From positions 372,001 through 436,000 of the forward strand of contig NC_041692.1 in the NCBI RefSeq assembly GCF_900005765.1: a stretch of 64,000 nucleotides of DNA, read 5' to 3'. The notes beneath the pieces are model-generated. The model saw nothing but the letters and a program-made list of their open reading frames with translations. It searched no databases and had not been told where the DNA came from. The first letter of the stretch is position 1, and every line of letters begins with the position of its first letter. Positions 50,058-60,359 of this stretch are shown here, in pieces. Made by a program: the position numbers and the translations under genes. The DNA comes from Plasmodium relictum (taxonomy: Eukaryota; Apicomplexa; Aconoidasida; Haemosporida; Plasmodiidae).

Positions 50058-50454
50058 TTTTAAAAGATAATATGCTTTTTTTTTTTCCTTTTCTATATTT
50101 TTTTTTACATTATTTTTTATACTTTATTTTTTAATTAATCTTATTTTTGTTTTTATTTATTTTAAATTATTTGATATATATATTATTTTTTTTTGTTGAG
50201 TTCCCTAACAATTATTTAGGTACATATATATATATATATATATTTTTTCTTTTAAATTATTTGATATTTTTTTTTGTTTTTTTTTTTTTTTTCATACCAA
50301 ATATTTTTTTATTGTTTATATTTGTATTCAATAATTTTGTGTATAATTTTAAAAGAAATTCTTTTTCATTTATGACAATTTACAAATATCATTCTTTTTA
50401 AGAAAAAAAATTGAAAAATATTTCATATAAGAATAAACAACATGACATAATTAA
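50058..50454. other. Intergenic, tandem genes
   Basis: About 400 bases of T-rich sequence with a TA run near 50225-50242. The ORF at 50147-50401 is a Phe/Leu-rich artefact. Confidence 0.5.
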
Positions 50455-51357
50455 ATGAAAATGGTAAATTTTAATGGATATATATTTTTTAATCTGTATA
50501 AATTAAAAAAAATTTCATTACTGAGGTACTATTTTAGAAACAAAAAGATACTTTTTAATAATTTTCAAAAGTTTTTTTTTATTTCTGTGAATTCATATCT
50601 TATAAAACAACTACTATTTTCGAAAGGCATCAACATTTTTTATTTAGAAGAAAAAAGAAATGCATATTTAGAAAAAAAATATAGACCTGATACCCCTTAT
50701 TTAAAAACAGAAAGGTAAAAAGAAAAAAAATATAAAGAAAAAATATAAATATAGAATTTCAAAGAAAATAAATATAAAAATATCTACACATAATTTTTTA
50801 AAAGATACATAAATATATATATATATATTTGAAATTTCACTTTATGAAGTGGAATATTATATAAAGATATAATCGATGGAGAGGATATTGCTGTTGAAAA
50901 GGGAGACATCGTTTATATTCATTACCAAGGAAAAACAACAAATGATTTTCGAATAATTGAAACAACTTTTAAAAGCATATTCCCAGTTAAGATAACTGCT
51001 GGATGCTATGATAAAAAACATATAAGAGCTATTTATGAAATTGTGATTGGAATGAAAAAAAACACAAGAAGACAATGTATTATTCCACCAAACTTAGCAT
51101 ATCCTTATCATTTTCCTAATCAAGTACTTTAAAAAAAAAAAAAAAAAATTGTATGTGTGAATGTATCTTTTAATTTTTTTGTTGGATCGTCTATTTTAAT
51201 TTTAATATTAATTTTTTTTTTTTTTAATTTTTAGCCACTCATTTATGAAATAGATGTAGTGAAAATAGTAAAAAAAAATATACAAAAAAAAACATTTCTT
51301 CAAAAAATGAAAGCGAAAATTGAAAACTTCAAAATTACTATATCTTCATACTTTTAA
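50455..51357 (+). CDS. Divergent FKBP-type peptidyl-prolyl isomerase
   Basis: Three exons, 50455-50714, 50850-51123 and 51235-51357, give 218 aa; Ser87 is split across joint 1. Exons 2 and 3 encode an FKBP fold: [10 protein letters not shown], then [50 protein letters not shown] and [11 protein letters not shown], following FKBP12 strand order. Several ligand-pocket residues differ: the Phe-Asp pair after the first loop and the Trp of RGWEEG are replaced (IRAIYE), while the Tyr of the AYG loop is kept (LAYP). Prolyl isomerase activity is therefore doubtful. The N-terminal 86 residues are basic and aromatic, with no clear signal peptide, and may target the mitochondrion. It lies downstream of the formyltransferase on the same strand. 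Confidence 0.8.
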
Positions 51358-51717
51358 TTTTATTAGAATATTTATATTTTCCCTTTTTTTATTTTTTTTC
51401 CAACTCGTCAATTTTTTAAATTCTTCTTATTCCTTTTTTGAAAATTGCACAAATTCATACTTATTTATTTTTTTTTTTTTCTTTCTTTTTTTTCTTTTTT
51501 GTTATTGAATAAAAAGTTCAATGATATGTTGTAATGAATATACTTTTGAAGAATAAAATATTTTTAATTTTTATGGATTATAAGAATATTTTATATAATT
51601 TAAAAAAGAATGATTAAATTTTTTCAGTTTTTTTTTTTTAAACTTTAAAAATATTTTATATAATTAGAAGAAAATATAAGATAATATTTTTATTTTCTTT
51701 ATTTTTTTATTGTAATT
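51358..51717. other. Intergenic, convergent 3' regions
   Basis: 360 bases between convergent genes, T-rich, with no gene. The ORF at 51320-51508 is a Phe-rich artefact. Confidence 0.5.
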
Positions 51718-54048
51718 TCATACATCGTCTTTTAATTCATCTAATATACAAGAAGCAAAATAATTTAAATCTATTTTTTCTTTCATTTTCTTTTCACCAC
51801 CTTTTTCTATTTTTACAGGATTATTATTTAAGAATAAATTATTAAAGTTTACATCTATATTGGTTAGCCATTTTTTAATAATATTTATATTTTTTTCATT
51901 TTCCATCAAGATTGAATATCCAACTCTATTTCTTCTTCCTACTCTTCCACATAAATGAATGTATTCATTTACATTTTTTGGTTTATTACATAAAATAACG
52001 ATATCTAAATTATTTATGTGAAAACCTCGAATAGCGTCAAATGAACTTATAATAACAGGAAACTTATTTATAAATTTTTTTTCTTTTGTAGATATTTCTT
52101 TTAAATTTCTTATTTCTTCATAATTATTGCACAATTTTTTTAAGTGTTTATTATTTTCCTGTAAAGATATTTGTAATTTCTCATGTAATAATATACAAAA
52201 TATATTTTTTTCTTGTAAAAATTTTTTTATATTCATTAATGAGTAACCATTTTTAATTAGAATTAAAATTTTTTGTTGGCAAAAATGTTCTATTATTTTA
52301 TAAGATTCCTTTATTTTATTTTCAAATAATTCATCGTTTATCACATGATAAAAATGATAAATATTATTAGGAATTCTTATTTTTATTACATATTTTTGCA
52401 TTATGTTTTCATTATTTAAGTGCTTATTAAAATCCAAATTTTTAGAATAAGATTCTTCTATTTCACTAGTCACATTTTTTTCAAAAGTATTTCCTTCTTT
52501 TCTAAATTTTTCGTCATTTTCATTTAATTTTTTTTTTGTGTTTTCATCAAAATTAAAAGAATTTATTTTAATTAAATTATTTTCTTGGCTATTTATTGTT
52601 TGTAATGAACTGTTTTTTTCTCTTAATAAGTAAATTTTTTTTTTTGAATTACTTCTATTCAAACTTAATAACTTATATATTTTTCTATGCAGTTCCCTAT
52701 TTAAAGTACTAGAACACCCAATAAAAATTAAATTTTTTTTATTCATATACATTATTGTCTCTAATATTAAATAAGCATTTTTCTTTTTTATATTATTTTT
52801 TGTTTTTATAAGATTGTTTTTTTTTAATGACGGAAAGAGCTTATCTATTTCATCAAAAAATATGTATTTAATACTTTGTAAAAACTCTTTTAAACTCTCT
52901 TTTTCCAAATTTAAAATGTAATTTTTAAAGCTAATAGGAGTTCCTATAAGAAAAAGAGCATTCTTTAACTTATTAATTTCTTTTAACATATCATTTTCTG
53001 TAAGTTCCTCATTTACCTTTATATTATTATTTCCATTTAATCTAATGTTTTCATTTAATTTCCATTTGTTTTTCTCTTTTTCTTCATTTGTATTAGTTGT
53101 ATTTTTTTTCATTTCTTTTAAAGAACTAGAAATTTCATTATGCTTAATATTTTCAACTTTTAAATTATCGTTCTCTTTTTGTTTTTTTCCCTTTTTTTTA
53201 TTATTCTCTTTTCTTTGTTTGTTTTTATCAACTTGTTTATCAATAAATAATTTAATTATTTCTTTATTTTTATTATTTATTAGAGATAATATATTTTGAG
53301 AAATTTGAACACATAACTCTTTTGAAGGGCATAAGATGAGAATTTTTTCATTTTTTAACTTAATATTAGATTTTTCTTCAATTAATAATTCTTTATTTTC
53401 TCTAATATCAAAAATTTCTGAGCACTTTTCACTAAATGGTATATACATAAGTTTATTTCTATACAGATATTTTTCGTACTTATTCCTATCAAATATATTA
53501 TCTTTAAAATGCTCCTTATTCATATATTTCTCTCTTTCTATATCTTCATCAAAAATAAATTCACATTTATAATAAAATTTTAAAATAAAATAAAATATGC
53601 ATATAGTTGTTTTTCCACTAGATGTTTTAGCATGTAATAGCATATTATTATTTCTTTCTATTAAGTATATAAAATTTTTTTGAAGATCACTTAAATATTT
53701 TATTTCTTTTACATTTTTATTAAAATAATCTTTTATATAATTTATTTTATTTTCATCATTTGTACCATTTTCAATAAAAACAATGTTCTTATTTTCATTT
53801 CTATACTTTTTTTCTAAGAGAGATATATTATTAGTATTTCTATCATTTTTCAATAAATTTTTTTCTTTTTTAATATTAATTTTTCTAATAAAAAAAAAAT
53901 TGTCCTTTTTACTACTTTCCCATTTTTTCGCATATAAAATACTTAAATAAAATAAAAAAACTATATAAAGATAATACTTTTTAGTAATATTAAGATTAAA
54001 TATAAAAAGTTTTGACAAAAAAAAAAATTCAATTAAATAATTTTCCAT
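51718..54048 (-). CDS. DEAD-box-type RNA helicase with N-terminal signal segment
   Basis: Single exon, 776 aa. ATP-dependent RNA helicase core: Q-motif-like YLSDLQKNFI before motif I AKTSSGKT (140-147); motif Ia PSKEL (241-245); IGTP as motif Ib (368-371); motif II DEID (399-402); GCSSTLN in place of SAT motif III (about 444-450); and motif VI HLCGRVGRRNRVG (698-710), where DEAD-box enzymes have HRxGRxGR. A 90-residue Lys/Asn-rich insert sits between Ia and Ib. Residues 8-40 hold two hydrophobic stretches ending LSILYAKKW, a signal peptide or anchor, so an apicoplast location is plausible. The DEID box and altered motif VI mark a divergent member. The promoter lies in the short gap to the next gene upstream on the same strand. 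Confidence 0.85.
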   Translation of the reverse strand: MENYLIEFFFLSKLFIFNLNITKKYYLYIVFLFYLSILYAKKWESSKKDNFFFIRKINIKKEKNLLKNDRNTNNISLLEKKYRNENKNIVFIENGTNDENKINYIKDYFNKNVKEIKYLSDLQKNFIYLIERNNNMLLHAKTSSGKTTICIFYFILKFYYKCEFIFDEDIEREKYMNKEHFKDNIFDRNKYEKYLYRNKLMYIPFSEKCSEIFDIRENKELLIEEKSNIKLKNEKILILCPSKELCVQISQNILSLINNKNKEIIKLFIDKQVDKNKQRKENNKKKGKKQKENDNLKVENIKHNEISSSLKEMKKNTTNTNEEKEKNKWKLNENIRLNGNNNIKVNEELTENDMLKEINKLKNALFLIGTPISFKNYILNLEKESLKEFLQSIKYIFFDEIDKLFPSLKKNNLIKTKNNIKKKNAYLILETIMYMNKKNLIFIGCSSTLNRELHRKIYKLLSLNRSNSKKKIYLLREKNSSLQTINSQENNLIKINSFNFDENTKKKLNENDEKFRKEGNTFEKNVTSEIEESYSKNLDFNKHLNNENIMQKYVIKIRIPNNIYHFYHVINDELFENKIKESYKIIEHFCQQKILILIKNGYSLMNIKKFLQEKNIFCILLHEKLQISLQENNKHLKKLCNNYEEIRNLKEISTKEKKFINKFPVIISSFDAIRGFHINNLDIVILCNKPKNVNEYIHLCGRVGRRNRVGYSILMENEKNINIIKKWLTNIDVNFNNLFLNNNPVKIEKGGEKKMKEKIDLNYFASCILDELKDDV

Positions 54049-54707
54049 AAAAATATATTTATATAAATATATACATATTAATTTTTTTAACTTTTCAATG
54101 AAAATTAAAAATATTATATGTTATTTAATTCATTAATTACAATATTACAACAAAAAATAAAAAACTTGCTAAAGTATAAAAAAAATTTATAAAAATGGCA
54201 TATAAAATTATATATTTTATGTATGAACTAAGATTAAATAATATTTTTTTATTTTTATATTTTTTTTTTTTTTTTTGAAAAGAAAATGTTTGTATTTTGT
54301 ATTAAACTAATTGAAAATAAGGATTGAATAGCTTTAAATAATTTCAAAAAATTATAGCACAAACATATATTAGCATACATTCCGAATATAGAAAATAAGA
54401 ATAAAATTTTTAAAATAATAAAAAAATAAAAACAAAACAGACAATAAATTATATAAAATTAAAAAAATTTTTTTTTTTTATTATTTATAAGCAAAAGTTC
54501 TATGAAAGTTTTATTGTTTTTTAAAGGGTTACAGTAACTTAAATTGCTACATTTATTTTTCTATTTTCTTTAAATTTTTATTATATTTATTAAAAATAAA
54601 AAACGAAGGTAAATTAAATTAAATCATCTTTTTTTAGGAATATTGTTTTAAATAAAATTTTAATATTATTTTTATAATTGGAATTATCATATTTTTATTT
54701 TTTTTAT
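54049..54707. other. Intergenic, tandem genes
   Basis: About 660 bases between same-strand genes, AT-rich with T runs. No gene; the promoter of the helicase is presumed here. Confidence 0.5.
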
Positions 54708-57700
54708 TCATGAATCTGATTTAATTTGTTTTAAGAATTGTTTTAAAGATAATATTCTATTTTTATTTTCAATAATAATCTCTTCATTTGTACTTATTTG
54801 ATTATTTAGTTTTTCTAAATGTGCCACAGATGAACTTAGTGATTTACTTCTGAATTTCCACTGTAATTCAATTTTGCGTAAATCCAACTGAAATGTATAG
54901 AATTTTTCACTTAATTTTTCACTTGTATTTTTCAGTACTATAGACAAATCTGTTTTATTTTTTAATTGACATTTTAAATCTTCAAAAAACTGTAGCATAT
55001 TATAAGTTTCCATTTTTGCAAATTGTTTTATTTCTTCATTTAAATTATTCCACTGTTCATTACTTAATTGTGTTAATGTAAAGGAGGAATTATCCCTTTT
55101 TTTGTCGTGTATTTTTTTTTTTTTTCTATTTTTACTTTTTTTCTTTGTCAAAATAATATAAGTTGCAAATATTGGTGCAAAAAATGCATATATAAAAATA
55201 AAACGTATTAAAATTAAATAAGGTAAGATAATTAATAAGAAGTAAAAAATATTGAATTTTAAATAAATTTCAATATTAACAAAACCTAATAAAATTAAAA
55301 TAGAATAAATAAAATATTGCCGTGGTGTTAAGTCATTAAAATCATCAATTCCATAAAAATAAAAATTAAATATTGTAAAATTCACGTAGAAAAACAGTAA
55401 TAAAGCACTACTTTTCATTAATTGTTTTTTATTAGAATGTAATGCTTCATATAATATTTCCTTTTTAAAGTAATTAGAAAGGAAAATAAACTTATTTATA
55501 ATGGTTAAAAAAATAAACAAGTAAAAGACATTTATGAAATAAGAATTATAAGAAAATAAACTTAAATGAACATTAAAATAATTATCTATATCATTTTTAT
55601 TATTTATAATCCAACTGATATCTACTAATAAAACTAGCCAAAACACTACAATTAAAACATGTAAAGGAAAAATGATAAAATCTAAAATATTACTTTCGAG
55701 AATATATGTTAGGTAAATTTTTAATTTAAAATGTGAGTCAATTTCAATGATTTTTCGGTTTTTGTTATTCATAATAATATCATTATTATCATAAAAATTG
55801 TAATCATTCCAGTTATCCAAATTACTTATTTTTTCTAAATGTTCATTTTCCTTATTATTATTTAAGTTATCTATTTTGTTAATTTGAGCAAGTATATTTT
55901 TATTACATTCATTTGCAACTAAAATACACACCTTATAAAAGCTCATAAAATCTTTAAAAAAAAATAAGTAGATAATTAAAAATAAACTTAAAAGTAATGT
56001 GAAAAATAGAATATTAATCCCAACACCTTTAAAATAAGAATAATTAAAAGATTTAAAAAATAGATGACCAAAAAATATATTTTTTGATATATATCCACTA
56101 GAGGTAAAAAAGAAATGTATGTTAATTAAAACGCTATAATCATTTTCCTTATCAAATAAAATAAAAGAAATTTCAATTTTTTTAATTGAATCGTCAATCA
56201 TTTGTGTGATATCATTTATAGTATTTATTAATTTGCCTTTTTCATTTTCTATATTTATTTTGCATTTTTTTCGTTTATTATCACAAATAAATTTCCCATT
56301 TGTAATTTTAATTTGTTCTCTAGAAGATATGCTTATATTTATTCCTTTCCTATACTTAAAATAAAATATATCCTTCCACATATATGTATCATGGAATTTT
56401 GTATCATTTTCTTGTATATTATAACCATTTTGTAAAAAAGAAATAAAACATGTTTTTAGCCACTGTATAACGTCACTTTTATCTTCTATTTTATTGAAAT
56501 TAAATTCTTTTTTTTTAATATTTATATTAATATTTTTCTCTATGTGATAGAATTGCATACTAGTAAATAAATCATTACCTGGTAAATAGCTTATATTTTC
56601 TATCTGATATTTTAATAGTTTTTCACTTTCACCAATTTTTTTATAATCATTAATAATGAATAACAAGATAAATATCAACAAAAAAGAATACAAATATATA
56701 TAAAAAATTAATTTCCCACTAAATTTCTTGCCATTATAATTTTTTAAAATATGCTTTTTCTCTTTATAAGAAAAAGGTAAAAAACTTTTATTCATGTTTA
56801 AAAAATAATCTAAAATTTTTTCTATATTGAAAATTTTTTTTTCTATATTTTTTTCATAATACATAACCTGATCGTTTTTTGAGTTTTTTCTATCATCTAT
56901 TAAATCCTTTAAGTTTACTCCTTCGTTTATGTCATCAACATTTATTTCACAAATATCAGAACTTTCTGATGATTCTAGACTACTTTTCTCTAAGTTTTCG
57001 TCACTATTCGTATCTGAGTTTTCATATATATTTTCTAAATTTTTATTATTCTGATCACTTAAATGTTCATCTTTATCTATTAAGTGACGTTTTCTTTTGC
57101 TATCTTCATCGGAGCTTCCTACTATATATGTGCTACTTTTTTCATTAACTTTATTTGTTGTATTATTTTCTCTTTCTATATGGTCTTTTTTTTTTTTTTT
57201 TTTTATTTCATTTTTAATGTCTTCTTTCTCATCTAAATTATAATCATAATTCATATCGTGTAAAAATTTATCAAAAAATACTCCTTTTTTTTCTTTTTTA
57301 CATTTTTTTTTTTTCCCCTCTCTTAATAACTTACTATATAGATACATAAATGATTTATATATTTTTTTATTTCTTTTAATGAAAGATTTAATAGCTAAAA
57401 AAAATATGAAAGAAAAACTTATAGTGACAATAAAAAAAAGAATAGGAATTGTATAAAAGTAAGATAAAATGTTTTCTTCACTTACAATGGAAGAAATATT
57501 GAAGCCTTGAAAATTTGCAAAAATAATACATACATTAAAAATAAAAACATATAGCATACTAGAACTAACATTTTCTGATATATCAAAAAGTTTATGACAG
57601 AATACAGAAAAAATAGCTAAACATCCAAATATAATTATTAAAATAATAAAAAAAGGATACAAAAAATCTTTTCTTATATTTTTCTCAACGTCACTATATT

Positions 57701-58086
57701 TTTTCACTAGAAGACCAAAATGTTTTACGAAAACAATACAAGATAAAGCAAAAGTTATTGCTGTTACACTAATAAAAATATTTTTTATTATTTCTATATA
57801 TGATATAGTTAAATGCATATCATGTAAGAAATATGCAATTCTATCTTCTGTAATTTGAGAATACAATTTATTTATTATATACTTCCCATTTTTGTATTCT
57901 AAATTTAAATTAGGTAATCTAGAATGAGACAGAAGATATACGGCTAATGCTATGAAATTAATAATAATAGCAACTATAAAAAAATTATATCAAAATAAAA
58001 AAGAAAAAAATTTATATTACATATTAATATTTTTAAATTAAACAATTTTAAAATATACAAATTTATTACTTTTATATATAGTGATA

Positions 58087-58134
<48 letters not shown>

Positions 58135-59246
58135 TACATAATTTTTTTTAATTAATTACCTATGAGAAAAAAATTGGTACAATATGATTTAACGTACAAT
58201 TTGAAACCAACTAATATCATTTTTCTAATATTTATTGTAATATATATTAAAAATAGCATAAAAAATATAGGTAAGGAAATAAGAAAATAAATATTCAATT
58301 TATTATATATAGCAGATGAAGTTACTATTTCTTTATATGTTTTTGTGTTAGGCAAAAAAGAAAATTTTAAAGCATTATAAGAAATTATATTTAATAAAGG
58401 ATTAAATAATAAAAAATCTACAGTAACAGAAGCTATATTATAATTAGTTAATATAACAGCTGGTATAAAGTAAGGATAATTCTCTGTGTAAAAGCTTCCT
58501 TGAGTAAGTTTTTCTTGAATTTTATTGTAATCTTTCTCACATATTATTTGATATAATCCTCCTATTTTTTTATATGATAAATCTTTAGAAAAATTATATT
58601 TCCATCTTTTATCAAAATAAATAGAACTAAAATTTTGTACATTTTCTATGTCAGTCAAAAATGAATTATCAGAATATATTTCATATAATTTTTTATATTT
58701 GTAAATATTATTTGATATATCTTCTTTTTTTTTATATAATCTCATTGTTATTCTCCAGCAATTACCAAATAAAATGTTATTATTTAAAAAATTTTCTTTA
58801 GAAGCTTTTTCAGCAAATACATTTTTTATCCATGAGGCTAATTCAAATTTATTACTTATATTTTTAAAGACCGTATAATCTTTTTTTTTTGGTTCGTAAG
58901 AAAAATCATCATTTATTTTTCTTATGTTATCACTTAAGGATTTATAAAAGGATTCAGAATATGTTTTTGATTCATTCAAGTTATTATATATATAATTTTG
59001 AAATTTTCTAATTTTTATTACATTTGTAGAAGAACAAAGAACAAAAAACAAAACAATAATTAAGATTATGTCAAGATTTATTTTTATTAATCTTTTTCCA
59101 TCTCGTATTTTTTCTCTTAATAAAAATATTTCAGATAATTCATTTTTTTTTTTTTCTTTTTCTGTATATTTAAATAGAGCATCAGAATACACATTTAGAA
59201 ATGTTAAATTATCTTCATTATATGTCTTTTTTTTATTCATAGTCAT
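54708..59246 (-). CDS. Tandem polycystin-like (PKD/TRP) membrane protein
   Basis: Exons 58160-59246 and 54708-57973 join (G plus TT gives Val363; donor GTAATT, acceptor TTATAG) into 1450 aa. The apparent TTG start at 57866 is internal. First half: TM1 (57-74), a luminal domain (130-305) with WIKNVF, IGGLYQIICE, then YPYFIPAVILTNYNIASVTV, matching the polycystin extracellular-domain end (GGYY-LDL, then TRVVFIDFSVYNANINL). TM2 (317-340), TM3 (363-378), TM4 (421-445), TM5 (468-488), a pore-like loop with NFQGF, and TM6 (535-556) follow. After a charged 200-residue linker a second TM1-luminal-TM2-6 set occurs (from about 765), ending with a coiled coil. Together this gives a 12-helix duplicated cation-channel architecture. 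Channel function is inference; pore residues are not canonical. Confidence 0.65.
58090..58131. repeat. (AT)n microsatellite in intron
   Basis: 42 bases of pure alternating AT just inside the 5' end of the intron of the polycystin-like gene. Confidence 0.95.
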
Positions 59247-60359
59247 TTTTAAACATTTACTTACTATATTTTTGTTGTTGTTGTTGTTTCCATTATATAT
59301 ATAATAATTATTCTATATTATGTTAATGTTCATTGCAAAAGATACTTTTTTAAACTATTAAAAATTATTATTTCATATTCATAATAGGTATTTGTAAATT
59401 TTTCATCTACATTCATTCAGCAGATATTAATATATGGCATCACAAATTTTAGGATTAAAAAGAATAATACCTATATTTTAATTTTTTTGTTTTTAATATT
59501 TATCTTTTAATTTTGATAAATAATTATAATAATTTGTTTTCATTAATTAATTGTATTAATATTTTTTTTAATTATTTATTTTTTTTTATGATTTATATAT
59601 AAAGTAAAATTTTATCGTATGCTCAAATATAAGTATTCTTTAAAAACTCCAATTATTATTAGTCTTTTTTTTTTTTTTCACTTGTAACAGAATTATATAA
59701 GAATAAACCTTTGCAAGTATGTTCATTCATTTTTATTTCTAATAAATTTCTTGTAAAATATTAAAAGAAAACGAAATTGAAATAAATAAAAAATATTTTA
59801 AATTATTCCAAATGAAAAATATGTTAGAAATTATCTATCTTTTGTTTATTTAATTTATGCACATTTTTGCATAAAGACTGATTAGTCTTTTGAGTCAATT
59901 TGCATAAAAATATTATAAAATAAAATAATTATTTAATTTTTTAAAAGATAAAAGATAAAAGAAAAAAAAAGAAAATACATTTAAAATAAATTATTTATCT
60001 TTTTTTTTTTTTTTTAATAATTAAAAAAAAAAGAAATTCTTAAGTATATAATATGAATTATATATTTCATAACTAAGGATACCAAACTCAAATATAAAAA
60101 GACAAAAAAATACTAAAATTAAAATTATTACCTTAACATTTTTTTTTTAATTTATTATACAAAAAAAAAAATATATTTATACATATATTATTCATTAATA
60201 TTTTAACTAATATTTTTATATTCTCAATTTTTAAAAATGCTAATGTTATATAATTTTATTATTATTTTTTTTTTTTTTTAATACTCATTATTTTTTATTG
60301 TCATGTAATATATTTATTTTATTCTTTATAAAATAGTATCCTTAAACAAAATAAGAAAT
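59247..60359. other. Intergenic, tandem genes
   Basis: 1.1 kb upstream of the polycystin-like gene and downstream of the TPR-like gene. It contains a TTG trinucleotide run at 59273-59289 and a hairpin flanked by direct repeats (listed separately). No gene is seen. Confidence 0.5.
59866..59908. repeat. Hairpin flanked by TTTGCATAAA direct repeats
   Basis: A 7-base-arm hairpin AAAGACT-GATT-AGTCTTT (59873-59890) lies between two perfect TTTGCATAAA copies (59866-59875 and 59899-59908). It is the most ordered element in this spacer; function unknown. Confidence 0.55.

Noticed and set aside
58152-59246. Reading the polycystin-like exons as two separate genes
   Set aside because: A GT-AG intron with exact phase restores one frame and supplies the third membrane helix at the joint.
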